A stretch of DNA of 35,905 nucleotides from CAXTTV01 sp964247295 (GCA_964247295.1 CAXTTV010000027.1:1-35905); one strand, 5' to 3'; shown: positions 8,722 to 15,854, counted from the stretch's first letter. Numbers and translations are program-made. The notes: a model not told the origin generated them from the sequence alone.

Positions 8722-9642
8722 ATGGGTTACATGCTACTATTCTTTATGATCCTGGCCGACATTACAGGAGCGTTCATTGCATACTGTTTTGGTACGTTTC
8801 TGTATGGCCGTTTAGTATGGGGAGCTGCTTTCTGGCATTGGTTAGGAGAGCATTTATATATTGTTGAGCGGATCATTAATTTTTACTTACATGTCTCCCC
8901 ATGGTGGCATCAGCAGTTCTTGAGAGCGAGTACAGCTCTGACTCATACTGATGTCCGGGCTTGGGGATACCTGTGGATCATTTTCTTTATCGCCCTCAAG
9001 CTTGCCAGCATTCAACGTTCAATACGCCGCCTACTCAAAGAACGAAAAGGATTGGGGAAACCGTATCCTGGCGATATGGAATGGAGTCAGGTAGAAGGGT
9101 GCTACCAGCAGTTTCGCAAAGCGGCACTTCAGTATCCACCACCAATAGCATTTAGAACGCCGCATAGCTTCCGCTATAAGGTAGGAAAGGACAGCTATGA
9201 AGTTGAGTTTATTGGGCAACGCCTTGTGATTGGCGAACATCTCCTCACGCGAAATAATCGCCATCTTCCTCCACTCCTCGCCCATAACTTGGCATACTTT
9301 AATAGCGCCGATTTGTGGTTTAAGCTTTTTCTCGATTGTTGTCCAGACACTTGGTTCATCCGCTTCTGCATCATAGGCATGCCCATTGCGTTAAGCACAC
9401 TCATACGAGAATATATATGGCCGATCGTTTACTGGAAAAACCGTGTGTTTGTTGCTGATATGTTTGCTTGCCAGCTTGGTCAGTGTGATGCTTTAATAAA
9501 AACTTTAGAGGCTCGGAAGTCTTACCAACGTAGGCGAGGCCCATTTCGCACTGAGCCATATATCCAAGAGCGGATCAACCGCCTTAAACATTGGCGGATC
9601 AATCAAAAGAACCCAACACAATCGTCCACCATTATCCATTAA
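8722..9642 (+). CDS. Multi-pass membrane protein, degenerate M48-peptidase-like
   Basis: A protein of about 306 residues with N-terminal hydrophobic helices (about 1-35 and 75-95) and another near 220-240. The segment LLAHNLAYFNSADL (about 185-198) sits where M48 peptidases have their HExxH zinc helix, and VFVADMFACQLG (about 242-253) matches the later E-x-x-A-D-x-x-A motif. The glutamates and the second histidine are replaced (HExxH becomes HNLAY, and the third ligand is lost), so it is probably inactive or a scaffold. ATG 8722 lies only two bases after AAGGA; ATG 8731 is an alternative. It lies 151 bases after the TraD-like gene in the same direction. The family link is inferred from motif order only. 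Confidence 0.5.
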   Translation: MGYMLLFFMILADITGAFIAYCFGTFLYGRLVWGAAFWHWLGEHLYIVERIINFYLHVSPWWHQQFLRASTALTHTDVRAWGYLWIIFFIALKLASIQRSIRRLLKERKGLGKPYPGDMEWSQVEGCYQQFRKAALQYPPPIAFRTPHSFRYKVGKDSYEVEFIGQRLVIGEHLLTRNNRHLPPLLAHNLAYFNSADLWFKLFLDCCPDTWFIRFCIIGMPIALSTLIREYIWPIVYWKNRVFVADMFACQLGQCDALIKTLEARKSYQRRRGPFRTEPYIQERINRLKHWRINQKNPTQSSTIIH

Positions 9643-9666
9643 AAAGCAGCCCTCATATGGGCCGCT
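9641..9666 (-). terminator. Terminator between convergent genes
   Basis: Stem AGCAGCCC / GGGCCGCT with one mismatch around a TCATAT loop. On the minus strand it is followed by five T residues, so it best serves the minus-strand operon 10749-9698. It may also help stop the plus-strand gene ending at 9642. Confidence 0.6.
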
Positions 9667-9697
9667 TCGCTAGTGGGAAAAGTGTGCTCACTTGCCT

Positions 9698-10042
9698 TTA
9701 CTGCTTCGATTGCATAGATCGACGCGCTTCCAAGAAAAGCTGCTTCACTAATTTTTGATGTATAGCCTCTAACATCTGCTTAGCAAGAAGATCGGATACC
9801 TTTTTCTTCGCAAGCCATACAATCGAAAGAAAGATGATGGTCTTGTCATTTCCAGCCCTGCCAATCATAGCTATCACTCTATAAATCTGAGTTTCTTGAT
9901 CGGATGTCAGTTCTGACATCTGAAGGTCTAGAGAGCGATAAAGCTTTTCATACTCCTGATCACCAAACCTTCGACGGAATTCCGCCTCAAGGACAGGTCC
10001 AGCCTGAGCAATAGTAAGATTACTAATATTACTCGTATCCAT
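9698..10042 (-). CDS. Small hypothetical helical protein
   Basis: A 114-residue soluble protein of unknown function, predicted mostly alpha-helical, with a basic C-terminus. There is no recognised motif. AGAGGAAA lies about six bases before the ATG. It is the last gene of a three-gene minus-strand operon, nine bases after the winged-helix gene, and ends just before a terminator. Confidence 0.65.
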   Translation of the reverse strand: MDTSNISNLTIAQAGPVLEAEFRRRFGDQEYEKLYRSLDLQMSELTSDQETQIYRVIAMIGRAGNDKTIIFLSIVWLAKKKVSDLLAKQMLEAIHQKLVKQLFLEARRSMQSKQ

Positions 10043-10051
10043 GCTTTTCCT

Positions 10052-10549
10052 CTAAAATTCTCTCATATGAGATTTTCTTCGTGCGTAAACAATCTTTAAC
10101 ATATAACCGGTTTCTAATATCGAATTTATCTCAATTCCGAAGTCGCGCAATTTCAGTCTTGTTCTCGATAGAACGTTCCGTAGTGGTCGTAATTCCTGAT
10201 CCCAAGTTCCATCCTCCATCGCTTCCTGTAACATTTTTCGTGACTCTAAAACATTTTTTTCGGAAATATACCCTCCATAGTTGAAACTCGCAAATAACAC
10301 TTCATAGGGACAGTAATCTGGATAGGACTCGATCAATGGTCTTAACACACTTAACTCACTGCTTGTGAAGAGCTGTTGTGCTAACAACCGGGGTCCCTCG
10401 TGATTATAGGATAAACAGGACAGCACTCCTAGGGCTTGATTTAGGGCCAGTATCTGATCCTGCGGCAAAAGTCCAGGCAAGGAGAAATGCATAACACTCT
10501 CCATAGAGATCTCTTTTTTCTTGCCTGGACGCGGATACTGTGGCTCCAT
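10052..10549 (-). CDS. OmpR-type winged-helix protein without receiver domain
   Basis: A 165-residue protein. The C-terminal ~90 residues resemble the OmpR/PhoB winged-helix effector domain: PLRNVLSRTRLKLRDFGIEI followed by a turn and ETGYML, matching the family's recognition helix and the GY-x-L hairpin. The N-terminal part is short and is not a CheY-like receiver. It may therefore be a phosphorylation-independent DNA-binding regulator. Its ATG overlaps the stop of the upstream small gene by one base (TAATG), with GGAGG seven bases before it, so translation is probably coupled. The target is unknown. Confidence 0.55.
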   Translation of the reverse strand: MEPQYPRPGKKKEISMESVMHFSLPGLLPQDQILALNQALGVLSCLSYNHEGPRLLAQQLFTSSELSVLRPLIESYPDYCPYEVLFASFNYGGYISEKNVLESRKMLQEAMEDGTWDQELRPLRNVLSRTRLKLRDFGIEINSILETGYMLKIVYARRKSHMREF

Positions 10550-10749
10550 TAGACGGCCTCCACACTGAGAAAGGCCATGATTTGCGCCATCTCCTCATCG
10601 GAAACTTTAGGATGTTGCACTTTGTCATGATGTTCTACATCGAAATGGCAACGACAATTCATGTTGTTGCAGTACGGATACTGAGGATGGTCAAAAGTAA
10701 CGGTTGCATTTTCGTTCTCATTTCGGGTCGTTGCATCAATGAATTGCAT
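10549..10749 (-). CDS. Small Cys/His-containing protein
   Basis: A 66-residue protein with a central CNNMNCRCH cluster and further histidines, which could bind a metal ion. An AGGGAAG site lies about eight bases before the ATG. It is the first gene of the three-gene operon; its stop overlaps the next start. No family is recognised. The gene is supported mainly by the overlap and the ribosome binding site. Confidence 0.55.
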   Translation of the reverse strand: MQFIDATTRNENENATVTFDHPQYPYCNNMNCRCHFDVEHHDKVQHPKVSDEEMAQIMAFLSVEAV

Positions 10750-10765
10750 ATCGGTACTTCCCTTC

Positions 10766-10794
10766 TTGCATGCGAGAGCCAGCTATGCTATCAT
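10766..10794 (+). promoter_or_regulatory. Candidate promoter for a small RNA
   Basis: TTGCAT (10766-10771) and TATCAT (10789-10794) are separated by 17 bases. It points away from the minus-strand operon start at 10749 and toward a strong terminator at 10822-10861, with no reading frame between them. Confidence 0.35.
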
Positions 10795-10800
10795 CAACAA

Positions 10801-10861
10801 CATAGGCGGAACTTCCCGCTGCACCGAGGTCAGGGGCTAATCTGATACCTCGGTGTTTTTT
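10801..10861 (+). ncRNA. Candidate small RNA ending in an intrinsic terminator
   Basis: From the predicted start near 10801 the transcript would be about 60 nt. It would hold a small hairpin (GCGG / CCGC around 10806-10820) followed by a nine-base-pair terminator stem, CACCGAGGT (10822-10830) and ACCTCGGTG (10847-10855), and a run of six T. The strong terminator has no protein gene before it on this strand, which is the main argument for an RNA gene. Its role is unknown. It lies in the upstream region of the divergent minus-strand operon. Confidence 0.4.
10822..10861 (+). terminator. Strong intrinsic terminator
   Basis: A perfect nine-base-pair stem, CACCGAGGT / ACCTCGGTG, with a 16-base loop and a run of six T. 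It is directional for the plus strand. Confidence 0.8.
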
Positions 10862-10882
10862 GTTATGTTTCAATTCTACATT

Positions 10883-10914
10883 TAAACGTCCAAACGTCCA
10901 AACGTTTAAGCAGC
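10883..10914. repeat. 8-bp phased repeat array, site 4
   Basis: Octamers TAAACGTC, CAAACGTC, CAAACGTT and TAAGCAGC are in exact 8-bp phase. The array lies between the sRNA terminator and the 3' end of the gene at 10936-11202, upstream of the minus-strand operon starting at 10749. Confidence 0.75.
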
Positions 10915-10935
10915 CAAAAAAATGAACGTTCTATT

Positions 10936-11202
10936 TTAGGGGCATTTGCTCCAGCCTGACAATAAATCTATTCCATACTCTTTACAACGATCATAAGCTT
11001 CAGCGCCCCTTTTCACATATGTCACACTGCCATTAATGGTAAGCGTTCCTTCATCGGAAGATGTCACATCATACGTCGCCCTTGTGCCATTTTTACCGTA
11101 ATAGTATGCGGTACCAGTCTTTAGAATGCGGAAGGGGATATCCCCGCCAAATGCTTCACCTATGCTTGTTCCCCAAGGATTTTTTTTCTTTTCTTTCTCC
11201 AT
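10936..11202 (-). CDS. Small hypothetical protein
   Basis: An 88-residue protein with a basic start (MEKEKKKNPWG) and a middle portion that alternates hydrophobic and polar residues, suggesting a small beta-rich domain (AYYYGKNGTRATYDV and TLTINGSVTYV). GGAG lies eight bases before the ATG. There is no recognised family, no membrane segment and no obvious partner. Confidence 0.6.
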   Translation of the reverse strand: MEKEKKKNPWGTSIGEAFGGDIPFRILKTGTAYYYGKNGTRATYDVTSSDEGTLTINGSVTYVKRGAEAYDRCKEYGIDLLSGWSKCP

Positions 11203-11285
11203 ATCCGTTTCTCCTATTCTGGCTTATGGTAAACTCTTCAAAAGTATAAACAACCATTAGAAAGCTAGCAGGCATGAACATCAGC

Positions 11286-11621
11286 TTAGAGCCCATAAAT
11301 GTGGTAGTAGGTGTCATCAAACTGGCTTTGAGATACTGCTCTACGTGAGTATCCGCCTTTCGGATTATGCTCTACAAGGTGGTAATACACAGAAGCTTGG
11401 CTATCTCCCTCAGACGCCGACACAGAAGTCTCTTCAACACCCCACAAGTCTGTAAAGCTCTTGTTTGTTGTCGAGTAAGATTGCAGCATCGTGTCAACAG
11501 AGGTCTCATTAAGTGTTAGGATTTCATGGGGACGATTTTTGAAACGAAGTGTAAGGTAGCGAATAATCATGTACATATCCCTTTGTAACCTCACAAAAGC
11601 TAGATAACCTACCTTGATCAT
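11286..11621 (-). CDS. Small hypothetical protein
   Basis: Up to 111 residues. The ATG at 11570 (94 residues) has AAGGGA seven bases before it and is a good alternative to the ATG at 11621. No family is recognised. The protein is polar and probably beta-rich, with aromatic residues near the C-terminus (DDTYYHIYGL). It is divergent from the HTH gene at 11766; an inverted-repeat region (11654-11685) lies between them. Confidence 0.5.
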   Translation of the reverse strand: MIKVGYLAFVRLQRDMYMIIRYLTLRFKNRPHEILTLNETSVDTMLQSYSTTNKSFTDLWGVEETSVSASEGDSQASVYYHLVEHNPKGGYSRRAVSQSQFDDTYYHIYGL

Positions 11622-11653
11622 GGATCTACCTAAAATGTACTCTCATTTAATCA

Positions 11654-11685
11654 ACAATAACATTTTAGAATGTTGTTGTCAACAA
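11654..11685. promoter_or_regulatory. Overlapping inverted repeats, candidate operator
   Basis: ACAATAACATT (11654-11664) and AATGTTGTTGT (11669-11679) form an 11-bp inverted repeat with one mismatch. TTGTTG / CAACAA (11673-11685) is a second palindrome sharing its right arm. Both lie between two divergent genes, just upstream of the consensus promoter at 11709, as expected for a regulator site. Confidence 0.45.
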
Positions 11686-11708
11686 AATACTATCAGTACT
11701 ACGTCTAA

Positions 11709-11737
11709 TTGACAAGAAAATTCTTCACTGTTATAGT
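11709..11737 (+). promoter_or_regulatory. Near-consensus promoter of the excisionase-like gene
   Basis: TTGACA (11709-11714), a 17-base spacer and TATAGT (11732-11737). Transcription should start near 11744, about 22 bases before the ATG at 11766. Confidence 0.75.
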
Positions 11738-11765
11738 CATGAGTACATTTTTCTTGGAGAAACAA

Positions 11766-12029
11766 ATGCAGCAACATGAAGAGACGCAAGACGATCAGCT
11801 TACAGCAGCTCAGGCTGCGACAGTCCTCTCAAAAAACAATGGCAGGGAGATCAAACCTCAGTATCTTAACCAACTGGTGCGCCAGGGGAAAATTACAGCT
11901 CACAAACTTGATGCTCGCACAAATCTTTACCGGCGTGGTGATCTTGAGGGGATCATCGTGGCTTCGCGAGGAGGCAAGCACAAACAAGATCACAGCAGAA
12001 GGACGAGGGGAAAACCAACAGAAAAATGA
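11766..12029 (+). CDS. Excisionase / MerR-type HTH protein
   Basis: An 87-residue protein. LTAAQAATVLSKNN is followed by YLNQLVRQGKITAHKLDART and YRRGDLEGI, which fits the winged HTH of excisionase-like (HTH_17) DNA-binding proteins, where the helix pair is followed by a wing and a Y-x-x-x-D-L-E signature. The C-terminus is strongly basic. The ATG at 11766 follows GGAG by seven bases; the upstream TTG at 11709 in the same frame is the -35 box of its promoter and is not used. There is no integrase nearby, so it may be a repressor or accessory factor, not a true excisionase. Confidence 0.65.
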   Translation: MQQHEETQDDQLTAAQAATVLSKNNGREIKPQYLNQLVRQGKITAHKLDARTNLYRRGDLEGIIVASRGGKHKQDHSRRTRGKPTEK

Positions 12030-12116
12030 AATATAGATATAGCTGATCAAAGTGACTATTCAAATTGTGTAGCCTGATAATTGTGATGTATAACCAGACT
12101 GGTGCCTACATACAAA

Positions 12117-12147
12117 AAAGCGGTTCCTACAAGAAGCGAACCGCTTT
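12117..12147 (-). terminator. Terminator of the parA operon
   Basis: A perfect ten-base-pair stem, AAAGCGGTTC (12117-12126) / GAACCGCTTT (12138-12147). On the minus strand it continues into a six-T run, so it ends the parA-RHH transcript just after 12173. It also has some T residues on the plus strand, so it may be bidirectional. Confidence 0.8.
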
Positions 12148-12172
12148 CGTTGGTAAGTGTCCAGACGCTCTG

Positions 12173-12460
12173 TTATTCAGGCTCTTTGGGCTGTATGCTT
12201 AGATACTGGTTGACAAGATCAACTACTACTTTAGACATGTCTTGTTCAATATCAACACAGTGCATCTTAAATCGTTTGAATAGTGGTCGTGGCATATAAA
12301 CAGTTAATCGGTGCTCATCTTCCACTTTTTGGTTTACCGATTGAACAGTTGTGTTTTCAATTGTTTGTCCCTTATACTCTTCTCTTCCTGCCGTAGGCTG
12401 TCCTGGTACCTTGATATTTTTGAAACGTCGCCGCATAGGATCATTAGGGTCTTGTGCCAC
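12173..12460 (-). CDS. Ribbon-helix-helix centromere-binding protein (ParG/omega-like)
   Basis: A 95-residue protein from GTG 12460. The N-terminal ~45 residues are basic and flexible; residues ~50-90 read as an RHH fold: strand HRLTVYMP, helix PLFKRFKMHCVDI, a turn, then helix DMSKVVVDLVNQYL. This is the layout of ParG and of omega from pSM19035, whose flexible N-terminal arm stimulates the partner ParA ATPase and whose RHH dimers bind tandem repeats. It follows parA by four bases on the same strand, matching the class Ib partition order. It probably binds the 8-bp YAAACGKT arrays next to parA and elsewhere, and may repress parA. The GTG start is supported by GAGG about nine bases upstream; ATG 12436 is an alternative. 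Confidence 0.75.
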   Translation of the reverse strand: MAQDPNDPMRRRFKNIKVPGQPTAGREEYKGQTIENTTVQSVNQKVEDEHRLTVYMPRPLFKRFKMHCVDIEQDMSKVVVDLVNQYLSIQPKEPE

Positions 12461-12464
12461 GATG

Positions 12465-13475
12465 TCATCCTCTCTCTCTTGTTCTTTGCTCTACAAATTC
12501 CGCTAACTGTGTATACCACTTTCGCATCTCCTGGATCGCCTGTCGAGGAGAATGCTCTTTCGGCCAGTAGCTGAATACTGATCGTCCCACGTCATAGGCA
12601 TCTTTCTGGATGGTTCTTTTACGGATCTCAAACGGTGTGACTAAACATCCTTGTTGATCCACTAGTTGCTCACGCATGATGCGCAGCGTGCGAGTAGAAA
12701 TGCTGCTATCCTCGACCTTATTGGGAACCACAGCGAGAATAGGAACCACAATGTTCAATTCCTCACGCAAACTGTCAATTTGTTCAAAGAAAAGCTCTAT
12801 TGCATTTAGACTTGTCGTTTCTGCTTCAACTGGGACGATTGTACCGCCATGGATGGCTGCTGCCACGAGAGCATTGTCAGTAATTGGGCCTAGATCTGGA
12901 GGAGTGTCAATAATGATGCGATCATACACATCCATTTTTAAGATCTCCAGCACAAAATCACGCAGACGGTTCTCACGATTACGCTGCACGCTATGGAGCC
13001 ATCCCTGTAGATTTGTAAGCTCAATATGTGAAGGTACAAGATCAAACTCTTCATAGGGAAGTACTCGAATGAGCTGGTTAGGAGTGATCTTTTGCTTCTT
13101 TTTCGCTGCACTCCCCACCATACTTGTTGCTTCGGGGATCATGGCCTGAAAGAGTGAGGGGCCTGGCGCTCTATACAAATCTATGGGTGTAGCTTCGCGC
13201 CCTTCCTTTTCCGCCGATTCTGCTTCTTCCTCTTCGATAGCCAGCCACCCCTCCAGCTCTGGAGTGGTAGGTATCCCACGCTTCTGGCGAGCCTCTATCT
13301 CCAAACTGGCGCTCCAGGTTAAGCCTCTAGCAATATGTGCGCTAGGATCAGTCTCGATTAAAAGCGTCTTTTTTCCCCTAGCTGCTTCAGCACCGGCTCC
13401 GCCAATAGCTGTTGCAGTCTTCCCGATACCCCCTTTTTGGTTCCCAATGGTATAAATTTCAGTTTCCTCTGCCAT
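12465..13475 (-). CDS. parA: ParA-type partition ATPase
   Basis: A 336-residue P-loop ATPase of the ParA/MinD group. The deviant Walker A KGGIGKTA (about residues 14-21) has the signature lysine, ETDPS (about 41-45) corresponds to the switch I region, and IIIDTPPDLG (about 188-197) is Walker B. There is no N-terminal HTH, so it is of the Ib type, where a separate RHH protein binds the centromere. An acidic insertion rich in E (about 75-95) is unusual for short ParAs. The ATG follows GGAGG closely. It is upstream of the RHH gene (stop and start nearly overlap), and 8-bp repeat arrays lie just upstream (13502-13557), covering a likely promoter. It drives segregation of the replicon on the nucleoid. 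Confidence 0.85.
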   Translation of the reverse strand: MAEETEIYTIGNQKGGIGKTATAIGGAGAEAARGKKTLLIETDPSAHIARGLTWSASLEIEARQKRGIPTTPELEGWLAIEEEEAESAEKEGREATPIDLYRAPGPSLFQAMIPEATSMVGSAAKKKQKITPNQLIRVLPYEEFDLVPSHIELTNLQGWLHSVQRNRENRLRDFVLEILKMDVYDRIIIDTPPDLGPITDNALVAAAIHGGTIVPVEAETTSLNAIELFFEQIDSLREELNIVVPILAVVPNKVEDSSISTRTLRIMREQLVDQQGCLVTPFEIRKRTIQKDAYDVGRSVFSYWPKEHSPRQAIQEMRKWYTQLAEFVEQRTRERG

Positions 13476-13501
13476 ATCCTCCCTCTCTTATTCAGAAATA
13501 T

Positions 13502-13557
13502 GAAACGTCTAAACGTTTAAGCAAGAGAACAGCTAGACAGCCAAACGGTTAAAACCG
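13502..13557. repeat. 8-bp phased repeat array, site 5 (candidate centromere/operator)
   Basis: Seven consecutive octamers, starting GAAACGTC, TAAACGTT, TAAGCAAG and continuing in exact phase through CAAACGGT at 13542-13549. The array lies 27 bases upstream of the parA ATG, so the repeats overlap the likely promoter (a TTGCTT / CATATT pair on the minus strand). A centromere that doubles as an operator is typical for class Ib systems. Confidence 0.8.
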
Positions 13558-13605
13558 CACCTCCTTTTATAAGGTAGCAGATGCAGCTAAAGATGTCTAC
13601 TCAGG

Positions 13606-13649
13606 AAAGATGGTTAACTGTTTAAGCATTTGAACAGTTAACCATCTTT
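13606..13649. terminator. Perfect 17-bp inverted repeat, possible terminator or RHH target
   Basis: The arms 13606-13622 and 13633-13649 are perfectly complementary (core GGTTAACTGTT / AACAGTTAACC) around a ten-base loop. It follows the gene ending at 13670 on the minus strand, so it may terminate it. It also overlaps the 8-bp phased array, so it may be a two-sided protein-binding site. Confidence 0.55.
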
Positions 13650-13678
13650 CTATTTAAACTATTAAACGTTCAAACGGT
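13615..13678. repeat. 8-bp phased repeat array, site 6 (candidate centromere)
   Basis: Eight octamers in exact phase: TAACTGTT, TAAGCATT, TGAACAGT, TAACCATC, TTTCTATT, TAAACTAT, TAAACGTT and CAAACGGT. The last units overlap the stop end of the zinc-site protein gene. With site 5 this gives two arrays within 180 bases upstream of parA. Confidence 0.75.
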
Positions 13679-14857
13679 TTCTTGCTCTTCTTTAAAGAGA
13701 AGGTTGCGGGCCTGTTTTAGAAGAGGAACTAGTCTATCCTTTGGCCCATGGCTAGCATACTCTACCCAAGCGTCGCGCCCAGCATCAATACCTTCTATTA
13801 AGGTGGGGAAATCCAACGCTGTTCCAACACATATAAATGCGTAACCAGTAGCATGATATTCACACCAGCCATTACCTAGATAGTCCTGATATACAACAGC
13901 ATGTTGGCAAGGTTGATGTTTGCATTCGGTTGTCTGAATGAGCATACTACCCTGAAGTTCGATTGCGATCCGGCAGGCGCAAAAGATAGGTCCATGACCA
14001 GCCGTTCGCGCGAAGGCAAACCACCCTTGATATCCTTGCCGAATAGTTAAAGTAGTGTCTAAAGCGATTGAGCAATAATTAAGCTTCTCACCCAAATTTA
14101 TCAGACAACCGTGCCCATTGCATTCTTCACACCACCAATTTCCTCGACAATCTTGATATTGCCCTGGCCGGAGATGGTCATGGCGACCATTATAAATTGC
14201 TCGCTCAGTTGTACACCACACATGATGTTTTTCTCCAGGGATCGGGATATTAAGCATTCGGCAGAGATGCACAGCCTGACTTGTAGCTTGTGCGATTTTG
14301 ATTGGGTCAGCTACTTTTAAAAAATCTTCCCAGCATGATACCCCTTCTCCCACATATACGGTTGTGCCAGAGCCATCACGTATCAACTCCGTGTAATCAA
14401 GAGTGCTCCCCAGAAGCTGAAGATAAGAGATAGCAGGATCTGCTGACAACGTTTGTGTAGAAGAACTGTTCACAAATATCGCGACTGCGGCTCTTTCTCT
14501 CTTTACCACCATATTATTATTAACCGCTGACTCTTGATCAACCAGGAGCTGTGCCACATAGATAAGGCGGGTTAGATCTAGCTCAAACGTGCGCCCAACA
14601 TATACCTTTCTCAAACGCTTTTCCTGCTTACGATAGGCATACCAGTAATCTCCTCCACGTGCCCGGCGCTCGCGGCGTACTGTGTAGTGGGTACCTGTCT
14701 CACTGCTAAATCCGAAAGATGGAATAGCATTTACATCAAGCCATATGCGCCATTCTTGTGTGCCTGGGTACGGTTCATCGGTGTATCTCCCTGGCTCCAG
14801 TAGTGTTCTATATTGACCCTGTTCAAAAACAACAGAGGTATTTGCCCTTCTTGCCAT
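13670..14857 (-). CDS. Cys/His-rich protein with an internal duplication
   Basis: A 395-residue protein of unknown function. The N-terminal third holds YWYAYRKQEKRLRKVYVGR followed by a helix, a segment seen in plasmid and regulator proteins of this bacterial group that may bind DNA. The C-terminal half has two related modules, YQDCRGNWWCEECNGHGC and YQDYLGNGWCEYHATGY, each preceded by Cys/His pairs (CTTE..., CKHQPCQH), suggesting duplicated zinc-binding folds. The frame is open to 15178, but the ATG at 14857 has AAGGA just upstream and leaves room for the terminator at 14893. The 3' end overlaps repeat site 6. Confidence 0.55.
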   Translation of the reverse strand: MARRANTSVVFEQGQYRTLLEPGRYTDEPYPGTQEWRIWLDVNAIPSFGFSSETGTHYTVRRERRARGGDYWYAYRKQEKRLRKVYVGRTFELDLTRLIYVAQLLVDQESAVNNNMVVKRERAAVAIFVNSSSTQTLSADPAISYLQLLGSTLDYTELIRDGSGTTVYVGEGVSCWEDFLKVADPIKIAQATSQAVHLCRMLNIPIPGEKHHVWCTTERAIYNGRHDHLRPGQYQDCRGNWWCEECNGHGCLINLGEKLNYCSIALDTTLTIRQGYQGWFAFARTAGHGPIFCACRIAIELQGSMLIQTTECKHQPCQHAVVYQDYLGNGWCEYHATGYAFICVGTALDFPTLIEGIDAGRDAWVEYASHGPKDRLVPLLKQARNLLFKEEQETV

Positions 14858-14892
14858 ATCCTTTTTCCTGTTGGGTAACTCAAAATTTTTAT

Positions 14893-14926
14893 AAAAAGGA
14901 CCAGGTAGAAGATGTTCTCTACCTGG
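14893..14926 (-). terminator. Intrinsic terminator of the 15854-15046 gene pair
   Basis: A perfect nine-base-pair stem, CCAGGTAGA (14901-14909) / TCTACCTGG (14918-14926). On the minus strand it is followed within three bases by five T residues. Confidence 0.75.
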
Positions 14927-15045
14927 CCGCCCTACACGTGTTGTAAAATACCTGTTCCATTCTTTATGATAGAATGATGATGGTGCCCCCGGATTGCAGT
15001 CAGGATGGGTGCCATCAGTACGAGGATGGCTCTTGCGAGCCACCT

Positions 15046-15603
15046 CTACTGGAGACGTAATTGACCATTCGCACTTTCGCCGATAAGCTGTGGATAAAAG
15101 TATGCAATAAGATCTTGCATAAACTTTTCTGTAGTATGTAAACGCTTGAGAGCACAATCTAAAGCGAGAGGCATCCACTTAGGATAAAATCCCATTTCGC
15201 TGAGATAGTGGGGAATGGTATTCTCATCTAAAGAGAGAAAAACAGGTTTCGGCTCGGTTTTATCTGAACGACAAACACTATAGGTTATATAGCAAAACCG
15301 GTCTCCGCAAGGAGCCTTCACGACCATAAAGCCGTAGTCGTCATCAACACGTGCAAAGACACTATACCCAAACATCCAAGCCTGCTCATAAGGGAGCGTA
15401 TGAGGAAGTGCTGGATGTTCTGACTCCTTCTCACGTAGTTCGCGAGCCACCAGCGCCAGGATGCATTTCTCTACCTCTGCCTCTGCCACCGGAAGCTGAA
15501 TAGCGTCACACAGATAAGTAGTCACGATCTCAGTGCTCACGGCTTTCCCCTTTGCAAGAAAAGCTCGGACAGTGCCAGCCACCTGTTCATATAAATCGGT
15601 CAT
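15046..15603 (-). CDS. Hypothetical protein
   Basis: A 185-residue soluble alpha/beta protein with no recognised family. The first ~60 residues look helical; the middle portion has beta-like segments (GYSVFARVDDDYGFMVVKA, FCYITYSVCR). Its ATG overlaps the stop of the preceding gene by one base (TAATG), so the two are translated together. A terminator follows at 14893-14926. Confidence 0.6.
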   Translation of the reverse strand: MTDLYEQVAGTVRAFLAKGKAVSTEIVTTYLCDAIQLPVAEAEVEKCILALVARELREKESEHPALPHTLPYEQAWMFGYSVFARVDDDYGFMVVKAPCGDRFCYITYSVCRSDKTEPKPVFLSLDENTIPHYLSEMGFYPKWMPLALDCALKRLHTTEKFMQDLIAYFYPQLIGESANGQLRLQ

Positions 15604-15854
15604 TAGGCTTTCCCTCCAGTTAGATCATCTTTATCCATCCGAAATTGCCAATGGTGAATAGGATTGGGATTATCATCCTGAGAATGTTCTACTAAAATGA
15701 TCTCGCCAGGTTGGATCGGATTTGGCATGAGCTGCCAGACAGAATTGCTGTGCTCCACCTGATTGGGATATGCTTCTTTCGCAGCTTCAAAATGAGGTGT
15801 GACCTGCTTACGATATTCTTGCGGGTCGTCGGGATAGGAGAATAGTTTTGACAT
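15603..15854 (-). CDS. Small hypothetical protein
   Basis: An 83-residue protein from the ATG at 15854, which has GAGAGG about five bases upstream; an upstream ATG at 15869 is less well placed. The sequence is polar with a Pro-rich middle (MPNPIQPGEIILVEH). No family is recognised. It is the first gene of a two-gene operon, and its stop overlaps the next start. Confidence 0.55.
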   Translation of the reverse strand: MSKLFSYPDDPQEYRKQVTPHFEAAKEAYPNQVEHSNSVWQLMPNPIQPGEIILVEHSQDDNPNPIHHWQFRMDKDDLTGGKA

